A stretch of DNA of 64,000 nucleotides from Labia minor (Eukaryota; Arthropoda; Insecta; Dermaptera; Spongiphoridae). Below, in pieces: positions 14,101-27,200 of the stretch. The translations under genes were made by a program, and so were the position numbers. How positions within the stretch are numbered: position 1 is the first letter of the stretch; each line of letters starts with the position of its first letter. The stretch is taken from contig OY720349.1 of assembly GCA_963082975.1 (NCBI GenBank), forward strand, positions 70,368,501 to 70,432,500. Direction: 5' to 3'. Below the pieces are notes generated by a model. It was given only the letters and a program-made list of their open reading frames with translations, was not told where the DNA came from and searched no databases.

Positions 14101-16384
14101 GAATGTATATATTGGTAATTTATCTATAGTTTTATACCGTTAATTTTTATAAATTGTCTCAAGTCTCTATTTTTGCATTTTCCCAAGTTTCATTATAATT
14201 AAAAATATTCAATAATAATCTAGCAATGAAAATAAAATATCAAAATGTAATGATCAAGAAATATTATACTCTATTTCACTATAATAACATAGAAAATACT
14301 TAAGAACCATAGGCGGTGGAAATATTAGGAGATATCATTGCGGGTTAAGGCCAAATCGATCAACATTAATTAAGATATTTTCATTATGACAGATATTAGG
14401 AAAAAAACTGCGAATTCAATATTTCTGTTCACTAATTATTTGTAGACTTTAGTAAAACATACACATGACTCAATATAGATCAGCATAAACTTTTTCAAAT
14501 TTTGATCTTCAAATTTGTCTTGAAGGTAGTAAAGAAAAAATAAGATGAAGAAATCAATTGTAAAATGTTAGGTTACCCAGACGACTTAAATATAATAGAA
14601 GATTAGGAAATTGCAATTGCAGATAGCGAGGAAAAATTAATGGAGGTTTGAAATTAATAGTGATAAGAAAAAATATTTAGTAACAAAGAGGAAGAGTATT
14701 GACATACAAAATCTTAAGATACAAAATGTAGAATTTGAATATGTAGAAAAATTGAATGTAATCACGAAGGATAATAATATTTGAGAAGAATTTAAATCGG
14801 GGTTGCAATCGGGAAACGCCTGTTATCTTGCAATAAAGAGGCTTATCTCTTCAAAATTATTATCAAAGGGAATATATAAAAAAATTATTTTGCCTGTTGC
14901 ATTATATGGGTGGGAGGCATGGTCTATGACCCTGGGAGATGAGAGTAGATTCAGAGTGTTTGAGAATAGGATTCTTCCCTGCATTTATTGGCCAAAGAAA
15001 GATGAGGTCACCGGGGAATGGGGGAGACAGCATAACAAGAAATTGCATGGTCTCTCTGCATCTTCAGAAATAGTTAGGGTTATAAAAGGGAAAAAGCTGC
15101 GATAGGCAGGGCACGTGGCTAGAATGGGAGAGGAAAAAGATATTGGTGGGAAGACCGATTGGAAAACGTCCGCTTGGAAAACCAATGACGCGTAGGAAGG
15201 GACGTAAGAGAGATGGAACAAGGGCTCAGGATAGGGACACTTGGAGAAATGTGGTTGTTGCGGCTAAGAACTTTCGAGTATCTTTGAGCCACATAGGTAG
15301 ATAGATATAACATATACAATAATAATATATATAATTAATATAGTGATTAAATTAAAATATATTTTTTAAATAAGAACACAAAAAGAAATGAATGTTTTAT
15401 GTAATATACTGATTGAAACAAAATGGATGAAAACCTTTTACTACTTTCAACCATCAAATACTATGTACCACTCGGGGGTACAGGGGGCGGAGCCCCCGTC
15501 TAGGTGTGAAGAGCGCCGAAGGCGCTCTGAGCAGCTAGTTCTAATATACAAATATCAATTCAATTAAATAATTTATTCTAAAAGTTCTCAATTTAATTAA
15601 AATATTTATTAGATCATATTTTTATCTTAAATTATTTTTTATTGAATTGAATATTTCTTCTTTTCTATAATATATATATAATAATATATAAATTTTATCA
15701 TTGAATAATAAAAAAAAATATTATTTAACCTGAATTAAAATGACTGAATTATATTATCTTTGTTTTTTATTTTAATTTAATTACTCTATTATTAATTACT
15801 AAATATATATATATATATTATATAAAATTTAAAATATGATGATATAAAGTTGTTTTAAATTTTTGACATTTTTAAATTGGGTATATTTTTTAAATTTATT
15901 AAAATGTCTTTTTTATTTATTATGTTTAAAAGATTCATTTTTATTATGTGATATTAATAAAAAATAACGATGCTCTGTGCAAGTCGAATCATGTTGCACA
16001 TAATTAAATAACAATTGCCAAACAAAGAATATAATATTTTTTTAAATTCTTATATTTAAATATCATTTCAATTAAATAATTTATTCTAAAAGGTCTCATT
16101 TTAATTAATTTAATAAAATATTTAAATCACCATTCAATTTTTTATTAATAGGCTTCTTTTTTTATTTTTAATTTTAATAAATTCTCTTTTTTTTGATATG
16201 ATATTAATAAAAAATAATATTAAATTGTATATAAATATAATAAGCGGGAGTGTCCTCCCCTAGACTTTCCCGCAAATAAATAGGTATAAAGAGTTGTGAA
16301 TGAATATTTAGAATGTGTAAACTTGGTATTGATAAAGAGCCAGTTCGTATTAGTTTATTGGTGTCAAATTTGATATTTGGTAAC

Positions 16385-16419
<35 letters not shown>

Positions 16420-17126
16420 AAAGTGCTACTTCCGGTTAACTGATATTTTAAATGTAAAAAAAACAGATATGGATATAATATAAATATTTTTAATTTTATT
16501 TTATTTATAATATATAAGGGCTGGCTCTGACGTCATGAAGTGCTGGGTGACGTCATATAATTTTAAATTAAGAAAAAACTAATGAAGATGATTTTTCTCG
16601 AGGATAAAACCAATACAAAATGCATAACACGTGGAGATATGTCCTCACGTGAAATTTGATATTAAAATAACCCTTCACTTCCTCTCTTCGATCGGCAATA
16701 CTAGCACTTCCGGTTTCCGGATTTGCACCAAAAGTTGATCCATTCATCATACTGATGCATTAAGTAAATATACCACAGGTGAAATTTGGTGTGAAAACAA
16801 TACCTCCCTTACTATCGTCGGTCGGAAAAAAGGAAACGCTACTTGTATAGGTAAAATGTCACTTCCGGTAGTCAGATCATGATGAAATTTGGTATCTGAA
16901 TTTTTTTCATATTTTTAAATCTATATACAAAATAGGAAGCAAATATCTCGAAGCAAACTGGTACTTTACTTGAAAGGTAAACGCAACCAGTGTAGGTAAA
17001 GTACCACTTCCGGTTAACCGATTTTGACCAAATTTTGATAGAAATCTACAAACTGTGAATAATATCGGTGTACCAAATTTCGAAGTCCTAGCTTGATTAG
17101 TTTTTGAGTAAATTTGCTTACAGACA

Positions 17127-17157
<31 letters not shown>

Positions 17158-20100
17158 CATACACACACACAGACATAATTCGAAAAATGGTATTTTCCGA
17201 CTCAGGGAGGTCTAAAACGTCAAGATCTATCGAAATCTCGAAGTCGAAATTTTTGACGATTCCAATACTTCCCTTATACGAAGTATGCGGGAAAGTAAAA
17301 ATTAGAGTATTTGAATTTTTTTAAATTTTAACACATGTAATCGATCATATGCATTAAGAATGGAAAATTTTGAAAATCAACTTGGTATTAAATTCAGAAA
17401 AAAATACTGATATATAGAATATATAGACTATTCGAATATAATTTAAAACTCTTTCTCTCCTTCTATTTTAAATTTAAAAAAACGGAGTTTTAAGAAATTT
17501 AGATGCCATATGCAACATGGGTGGGTAAATGAATTGAGCTGGAAAAGGTGGCAATTTATAATTTTCTTCTAATTCAGATTTAGGACAAATCGTACAACAT
17601 TATATCAAACCTCGCTAAGAACATTCAATATTTTTGTACACAAATTATTCAGAGTATTGGCTAAGCGTATCACTCACAATCAGTTTATATTGAAATTTAA
17701 TTAAATTAACAAAGTAAAAATTTTTATTTGTTTAAATTTTATTATAATGAATCAAAAAAAATTAAATACGTGCTGGCGCGTGGTTTACAGATTTAAAAAA
17801 TTAATTCCGGTACTTTCAGCGATTCAATCAAGCTGAAATTCTATACCAATAACAGTTTTATACAATTTTTAATCATGTGAAAAACTATCATACATACATA
17901 CCGTATATCTTTATTTTTACAGTCACTTTAGATGAAAAGAAATGCGATACTTCCGGATGAGCTACATTTCTCAAAAGTTGATAGAAAACTACGAATTTTG
18001 AATAATGCCCGTATACCAAATTTTCATTATTCTAGCTCAAACCGTTTTTGCGTAATCTTATTTACCTACACATACACACACAGAGACATTTTTTTCAACC
18101 TTATTGTTAGTGAAAATGACTCAAGGACCTTCAAAATGTATAAAAACATCAAAATCTCGACATCGAAAACTGGCGAGATAGTAATTAAATTTATTTTAAA
18201 ATAATTAAATAATACGTTTTTGCTAAAAATTTTAAAATTTTGACAGATCAAAATCTTTATTGACAAGTTGTCTGATATAAACGCAAACTTTCATTAAGTA
18301 ATCTTATGATTAAAATGTAAATTGGTCAATATATACTCTGTTCATTCTTTTGCAGATTATCATAATATCATAATGATGTTATAAATTGATCAATATTATT
18401 TGTGAAAGATTTTATATCTATTAATTAGTAATATTTTTAACAAACAAAATTTGATTTCTGATAAACGAATGTATTTATTTATTAAATTACAGAGTGATTT
18501 TGAATTCTTTCCATTGAAGAATTATGTTGAATTAAATAAATTAAATTAATTAAATAATATCTATAATTAAATAAATAGGTATATTCAAATATTTTCATTA
18601 ATAATAATAATAAATACTAAACACACACACATTTTCTCTAAATTTTCATTAAATTTAAAAAATAATTTAAAATTATTTTTTTGTATTTATTAATATATTA
18701 TATTTTAATATTTATAAATTTATAATTTTCTTTGACTGTACATTAATTACAAATTAATATTAATTCATTATAATTCATGAGATTAGTGAAATAAATATTA
18801 ACCATTCAATATAAATATAAATTTATTCAATATGAAAATAAATTAAATTATATAAATACAATTAAACACAATTACTGATTATATAAAAAATAAATTATTA
18901 TTAATTTTATTCGCGAATAAATTCGATTTTCAAATATTATTAGCCGAAAATAATCTAAAAATTAAAATTAAAATAAATAAAATTACATTACATGATAATA
19001 AATAAATGGGGTCATTGCACAAAAAAATTTTATTTTACTATTTAAACAACACTTCCGTAACAAATTGAGAAAAAAAAATATTTCAAAAAAATGTTAATAA
19101 TTAACTGAGTTATAGTAAAACGAAAATTAAGACCGTTTGAAACGTGCTCTTTTCGCGCGCTTGCTACGTGACGTCAGAGGCTGGTACGCACGCTATATGG
19201 AACCGGCTTGTGTACACGAGGTGATATGAGTGATACATTTAATCGACCGAAAATGGAGAATATCAGTGAAAATGTTAATAATTCAAAGAAGAAAGGATCG
19301 TATAAGTGGTGCTTTGTACCAGAGTGCACTAATACAAGTATAAAAACACCGAACAAAGTATTTTTAACAGTCCCACGTGATATTAAACGTCGAAAAATGT
19401 GGTTGAAAATGGCAAGACGTGACGATGTAGCGAATCCACCAACAAGTTGTTTGTTTTGTTGTGAAGATCATTTCAACGTACGTATGATAAATTCATGATT
19501 TATACAGAACAATAATATATAACCAACAATAACATAACCAAAATAATATACTTATTTTCGTCTAATTTTCGTCTTGTAATTTTAAACAATATTATTAAAC
19601 ATATTACACTTAATTTCCTATTATGTTAAATTAAATATAAGAATTATACATTTAAATATTTACATAAATGTATTCTTATTTTATTAAATCAATAAATATA
19701 TGGATAAATTTTAATAAGTATGAAAATTTTTCTATAATTGATTGCCTGGAAATAGAAATTCAAAAACCCACTAATGCAGTACATCAAGCTCTAACGTGGT
19801 CAGATTACAAAAAGTGCAATACTTTAAAATATCTGATATCTTCGACACCAGATGGAATGATCAATTATATTTCTTGCGGTTATGGAGGAAGAACATCAGA
19901 TGCGCTTATAGTGGAAAATTGTGGCTACTTAAATGAAATACCCCCGGGTTGTGGAATTATGGCAGATCGCGGATTTAAACATATTGAACATTTATTAATC
20001 CAAAAAAAGTGTGTATTGATTAGACCCCCCAGCGTCGCAAACTCTGCTAAACCATCAAAAGCAGAAATGATGCAAACTAAAAGGATTGCAAGTTTACGAA

Positions 20101-23100
20101 TACATATTGAACGGGTAATAAGAAGATTGAGAGAATTTAATTATCTTCAACCTCATTCCTGCATTCATCATGAAGCCATTAGTACAACTGATAATATTAT
20201 TATCATTGCAGCAGCACTTATTAATTTACAACAACCAATTATAAATCAGTGAGAATAAAATTAGTTTTGTAATGCAATATTCGAATTTTATTATTTTCAA
20301 TTATTATATTTTCCTCTACATTTTTTACATTTTTTTTATTTTTTTTATTTTTTTTATTTTTGTACAGATCCCAAAAGTAATGGAAATATATTTTTTTTCC
20401 CAGAATTTGGATGAATTACAGATTAAATTTTTAGTATAATCTTAATCATAATTCACCCACACGAGTTTAAATTATCAGATTGAGCCTTAACGAAGCCTGG
20501 CTGTGTCATGTTTCGCAATTACTGCGAATTTGACGGCGACTTGATGGAAAAAGATCAAAAAACTTGCACAAATACGTTTCGGTAGGTTAAACGCTCGATT
20601 GTGTACCAGCGTGGGACGTCACGAAGCGGCCGTCCAATCAGAACACGTTTAAGCCACGTGGTTAAATTCGAATTTTTTCAGCGTTTTCAATAAATTATAA
20701 TTAATTGTCAAAGTATTAAATATTATTTTAAATATCATATTCGTATTTACTATATTCAATATAGTTTAAAAAAAAATTTCAGCGAAAAAAAAAATTTTAT
20801 GCAACAACCCCATTGTGGGTAAATCTTAAATCACTTTAATAATCCAAGGTCAAAGATAGGTCAGTTGATTTTTGAGATTTTTCTTGGTTTAAAATTGAAT
20901 TTAAAATATAGAATTATTAAATAGATATTATGTGGATTAATATATTAAAATCACGGAGAGATGTTGCCACCAAAATAATAGGATAATTAATTTATTTGGG
21001 ACAAACACATCAAAATTATAAGAGAATTCGACTTATTTTTTAAATCCTTATTTACAGTAAATATCATAATAATTTAGCTCGTTTATATATAGGATAATGT
21101 TATAATTAAACCAATTTTTTAAAGCAATCTTCCAATCAAATGAATTCGAATCTTTTAAACATTAGATATTTGTTTTTCTTTATATTTAGGAGAGCTTAAA
21201 CTTTTTACAGAAAAATTAATATTCTTTTTACATTTATAGCACATCTTTCAGAATTTTAGTATTTAAAATTAATAAAATGAATATTGCTTTATATAATAGG
21301 TACTATTCAATTACAAACATGCATTTTTATAAAATTTTTACCATATTTTTATAAGGTACAGTGTTATGACTATGGACAATTTTAGAACTTCAACCCTGTA
21401 AATATTTTACATTTTATATAAATGTTCTATTACTATAAATAGATAACAAGATAATATTATTATTTATTTATTATTTATTTATTATAATCGTTGTTAATCA
21501 ATCTAGAATTTGAATTATTCTGTCTTATTACATTAATATATATGAATAATAATAATATGATTCAAATATTTATTCTAAAAAGAGTTCATTCACGTCTCAT
21601 ATGTAAACAGATCAAATAAGTGTTATGTATTCAGTGGTATGCATATACATATAATATTTATTACATAAACTCTTTAATTGAATTTTTACTTTTCCAAAAA
21701 GGAACGATATTCGTGATTAAATAAATGTTCCAGTGATTAATCATCTATATGAAATTTTTAATAATTAATAAGCACTTATTCTGATTAAAAGAATAATTAT
21801 GATAATAAATAACCAGTTTTTACTGTTTATTTCCGCTTATCCACTTAGTGACCTTGAATTTAATAGCATTAGTATATTTTGACTAGATTTCAATAATATT
21901 TTATAACGTTTTTCTTAACTTCACTTGGCGTCTGTCTCTCTGTCTGTCTGTTCGCTCTTTTGACAAATTGAAATCGATTTTTCATCGACTTTTTATTGAG
22001 ATAGACTTTTTAAAATTTTTATAGATATTTGAGTGGATAGATATTTGAGGTATAGAAGAAATATAATTGAATTGTAATTAATTAGCGATTAATTACTTTT
22101 AGTAACTAACTCCTTTTGTATTGCTCCGATTAATTTTTTTTCAACTGATTCTGAAACATAAATATTGATTTCAGGATAGATTTTCATTTTGAACGTATTT
22201 AAAAAAATTTTATAGCATTAAAATTAATGATGAATTCTTATTAATCAGTTGTATCGCCATTGAAGAGGGGTTTCTTCTTTCCCTCCATATATATATTGTA
22301 ATGATATTTTTAAAATATCATTAATTCTTAAAATAAATGAATAAATAAAATTTATTTATTTAAAAATAAATTATTTTGTGGAAAGGATTAGGATTGGAAT
22401 ACGTGTCCCCTGAAGGACGAGTTGTTGGAAAGTCGAATAGTCAGTCGGGCAGTAGCAATCGTCCCGACCGGATGGACTTGATTGGAGGAAAAAGGGACCA
22501 CGATTCACCAGTCCACTGATAATCGCTTATATAAGGACTGGCTACAAGATTAACCGTTTCCTACATTATTGATTTGAACATATTGTTGCATTAATTCTTT
22601 GATTTCATCTTTTGGTGGCGTTAGTGTATTCATTAATTCTGCATTCGGGAACACCATTCAGCCGTCACTTAGATGAGTTCCGGCTACATCGTTAACAAGA
22701 AATATTGTTTGCAAGAAGGAATTTTATTATTAATTTTTTATTTTGTTAATCAAAGAATTAAAAGAAAAATTATTTTTAATTCACAACAAATATTGATGTC
22801 TCTTAAATTTTGATATAACGGATTTTTGTTCTATAAATAAATATTAAATAAATTTTTTGCATATATAAAAAACCTATAAATAAAAGTTTATATTTAAATT
22901 TAAAAGGTTTTAAAAGTATATTTAAACATTAAATATAATAAATTTTTAATTCTTAATTTTAAATTTAATTTTTTTCTTTTTTTTATTTTTTTAGTCCAGA
23001 TATCCGGGACAGTTTACGCCAATTCAAAGTCCAACCTTTGCCCATTGCACATTTGAGACCAAACCCTTAATTTTTCATAAAATTTCCCCCTGCCAAATTC

Positions 23101-23123
23101 TTCCAATTTACAAAAAAATCATT

Positions 23124-23164
<41 letters not shown>

Positions 23165-24247
23165 GAGATACGACGAGAAAGTAAGTTCCGTTTGGTAATA
23201 TAATTTAAATTGTGTACAGATACAGAAAAGTTATTTATTGCACAAAATTCTACAACTCTTTAACTACTTTTCCACATAACTGCCAAAATTTTGAAGGCAT
23301 GTGTCATAGCGTGGCACAGGTTTTTGAATACCTTCTTCATAGAAATTTGCCGCCTGTGTCTTGAACCAGTTGGAAATAGTTTCTTTCAGCTCGTCATCAT
23401 CGTTGAAGTGTTGACCGCCAAGAAAAGACTTGAGATGTAAGTACAGATGAAAGTCGCTAGGAGCGAGGTCAGGGCTGTACGGAGGATGGCTAAACACGTC
23501 CGAGCCAAATCCCTGTAGGAGGTTTTTCGTCACATTTGCAGCGTGTGGTCGTGCGTTGTCATGAAGAAAAACAATTTCATCTGTTCTTACATCTCAAGTC
23601 TTTCCTTGGCGGTCAACACTTGAACGATAACGACGAGCTGAAAGAAACTGTTTCTAACTGGTTGAACAGATGAAATTGTTTTTCTCTACGACAACGCACG
23701 ACCATTCGTTAAATTTAACTCGTGTTGATGTTGATATATAAATAAATGATTTAAACATATGCATATAATTTTCAAAATATAAAAGCAGGTTAAATATATT
23801 ATAACATAAATTAAATAAATATAAATTTTAATTTATTAATCTCATATAAATTGATAATATAGTAAAAATACAAATTTATGAATAAACACGAAGTATTCGG
23901 TGACATAATATATACTATAATACATGTTTACTATATAATTTATCTACACTTCTTTACTTAATTAACCATTACGGAAGAATAAATAAACATGTACTAAAAA
24001 TGAATTAAAATATATCTATTCCAATTAACATGAAAGTGCAAGATACACGCTTCATCAATACTTAAGGATATTTATCATGTTTATGAGAATATCATGCCCA
24101 AAAAATTAACGGATTAATGTGTCAGAAGTTTACACTCAATCGAAAAATATAATGGAGTCGCAAATTATTTCAATAAATGACTTAGTCAAATAAAATTATT
24201 AAGTATGACGTTGTCAAGATATGATTTGAACAATTAATAAATAAATC

Positions 24248-24289
<42 letters not shown>

Positions 24290-27200
24290 CAGATTATATC
24301 AATTTAATGAGTGTTTTCTTTGTTGTTATATTATAATAAACATTAAAAGTGGCTTGATGTCATCGAATTTTTTTATTAATCAAATATTTAAAATTATATG
24401 CATGCATCGTTTAATTTTTTATGATTGGTTTAGAATCCCAAATTAGTTATGAATATTAATTTTTTAATTAACTAAGTATTAATATAATTTATATAATATA
24501 ATATCATGAGTGATATTTTTATATAAATACTCGTAAATATATGCTCAACTCTTTTTTAGACAATTTTAAAAAGACTGTTCAAAAATATATATTGCTTTAA
24601 ATAAACAAAAATTTATTTTTAATTTTAATTTTATCTAATAGTTTCTGCCGGTGAGATATATGTTCAAACCAATTTAATGACATTTAAATGAATGTCAAAA
24701 TACGGTATAAAATGATGCAGTATGCATTAAAGGGATGGTAAGGTAAAACCGATGGTTATGACAGGGTTTTTATATCTCAAAAACTAGACCTTTTGGCTTG
24801 GGTAAGGGATTGGAGGACCATATAAGCCATCTAAGTAACAAGATAAAGCGCGTCTACCTTAGTTATAAGTGAACCATGGGGTAAGGAGGATTTGTTTTGT
24901 CCGCCATCTTGAAGATCAAAATTTCATCATATTATGTTATTCCAAAGGCTCGAAATTTTTTTTCTTTTGCAATTTTTGCATGTACAGTGTATTCTAAGTT
25001 TTTGCACATTCTTTAAAAAATTAATAATCTGATTTATTTATTCACATATCACTCATTGTTTACTAATTACAAGTATTTATCTAAAATTGTGTTGAAGGAG
25101 TGAGATTGTGCATTGCACCACTCTTGTTAGAGATGACTAACTTTTTATTTTAAGAATGATGCTTTAATTTTTGCTTTCAATACTTAATAGGACTTTATTC
25201 GCAGCATTTATGGGCCAAAGAAAGATGAAGTCACCGGGGAGCATAACGAGGAATTACATGACCTCTATGCATCTCCAGATATAGTTAAGGTTATAAAATT
25301 TAGAAGGCTGGGCAGGACACGTTGATTTATTTTAATTTATTTATATGAACAATCAAGTCAAATTTTTGTAATAATAAAAATTTTATTAAACACATAGTGA
25401 CAAATTTTTTTATCATGCAATAAAATTGATAGTTTATAAGAGCTAAGAAATTAATTTTTTAAAATTTAAAGGAATCTTTATTAAATTTACATATTATCAA
25501 TCAAATCCAAAATGGCTGATTATATTTGAAGAAATAGTGTTAATTGTTATTGAAGTGATTTAGTGTGGTATGTATTTTAGTATATATCTTATCTCTCTTA
25601 TCTTATTATACGATTAAAAATTGTTTGTTTGTTTGGCCATGGGTTCTCAAAAACCGCTTTTTCGATTTTTTTGAAATTCACACCAGAGATAGTATTTATA
25701 GAGAAAAATTCAGTTTTATTGATCATATCTCTGGAAAAATTCATCTTTATTAGTTTTTTTTTTAAATTTAAATGCATATATATGTGACGTCACAACCACC
25801 GCCTGTGAGATATATATATCTATTCTTAAAATAAAATTAAAAATATTTATATTATATTCATATTTGATTATTTTTTTTTTCATTAATAGATATACATTTA
25901 AATTATTTGAAATTGTTTCACACAACGTTTAAAAGAAGATTTATCTTTATATTCGATTCGATATATAGTAGGAGAATTAAATGACGTTATCAATTCATTA
26001 TACATCGATCGAATCCGTAAATATATTTTAAAATATTATATATTATCAGTATATTAGAAAAAAAACATTTATTTGTTTTTGTGTTTTTACTTTTAATATA
26101 TTTTAATTAAATAAGTAAATTAATTATATATTATTATTGTAAATGTTATATCTATGTCCCTTCATAATAATATATTGTGATTCTAGCCATCTTACTTACT
26201 TGAAAATGAAAATCTAATTATGAGATCAAAATTAAAATTATTTATTCATATAATTTTGAATGTATTGAAAATATAAATAAAAATATTCTTTGAATCACAA
26301 CATGTCAATCAAATTTTAAATAAGTTGACATAAATAATTAATAATAATTAATAAATAATTCCAATTTATATGATCTTAATATATTGTGAGAATTAAATAA
26401 TGTAGAGAGCAAAAAATATTTAAAAATAGGTATTTATTAGTAGTTATAATATATGGGGAATTTTCAACTTTGACCGCCGATTTGACCATGTTCCCAAACG
26501 AATTTTAAAAAACCAAGACCACTTTACATTTACACATTTTAAGCTCTAATCGAATCCAAAATCAAAATTTAAAAAATCGAAAAACAGACACACAGATATA
26601 TAGATTTTATAAATGAACATTTATACAATTTATTTTAATTATTTTGAAACATTTTTGGAAACAAATTTTTAATGGGTCATTTTTAGAAATCCCATTTAAC
26701 AATTATAATAAATAATTAAAAAATTGCAAAATTTTTAAAGTAAATATATAAAAATAAATTGTATAAATTGGTTAAAGGGTAGTAGTTAAAATATAGTTGT
26801 AAAGCCCAAATTTCCGATCAAAATAACATCATCGACTGGGCCGCTACCATAAGGAAGGAGTCTTCTCTTGCTCTGACTAGGGCCACCGGTATTTGCGAAA
26901 AATTAATATTAAATTGTATATAAATTTAAAAATTATAATATTTAAATTTGTTTAAATTTTAATACATGTAATCAATCATATGCATAAAGAATAGAAAATT
27001 TTGAAAATCAACTTGGTATTAAATTCAGAAAAAAAATTCCCACTAAAAATGTTTATAATATTTTAGTTTATTAAATCAAACTATTATTTTTTACTTCAAT
27101 ATTTTTAAGGTTAATACAATAATTTTTATTTTATAATCTATAAAATAATTTAATTATTTTAAAAAACGGTGGTCTTCAATTACAATTTTTTTTACTCTCT

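Larger units (their letters stand above)
11835..17766 (+). mobile_element. Helitron H5, interrupted by H6 and by ATIR element R1
   Basis: TC at 11835 follows A. H5 sequence is 11835-12258, then 15539-16241, then 17301-17766. The junction AAA|TTCTAATATAC across H6 matches an uninterrupted copy. It ends where an ATIR-P fragment begins (17767), so its 3' end is lost. Confidence 0.7.
19008..20811 (+). mobile_element. ISL2EU-type DNA transposon (PIF/Harbinger relative), internally deleted
   Basis: The ends GGGGTCATTGCACAAAA and the inverse of TTTTATGCAACAACCCC form terminal inverted repeats. They are flanked by AT on both sides, the 2-bp target duplication described for ISL2EU elements. The 1,804-bp element carries a THAP-domain exon and a DDE_4-type transposase part on the same strand. 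The YqaJ-like gene of autonomous relatives was not seen. Confidence 0.8.
23128..24284. repeat. two TA microsatellites flanking AT-rich DNA
   Basis: TA runs lie at 23128-23161 and 24250-24284. Apart from the mariner pieces, nothing is recognised between them. Confidence 0.6.

Noticed and set aside
16907-17176. Open frame beginning MSVCVYVCMYVCMYVC, also at 44198-44467
   Set aside because: It is the reverse reading of a CATA repeat plus an ATIR-R interior, and two copies of the same repeat explain its recurrence.
25565-25753. Frame MVCILVYILSLLSYYTIKN as a small membrane protein
   Set aside because: It covers a family-M remnant and a decayed ATIR-Q piece, with no promoter or conserved motif.
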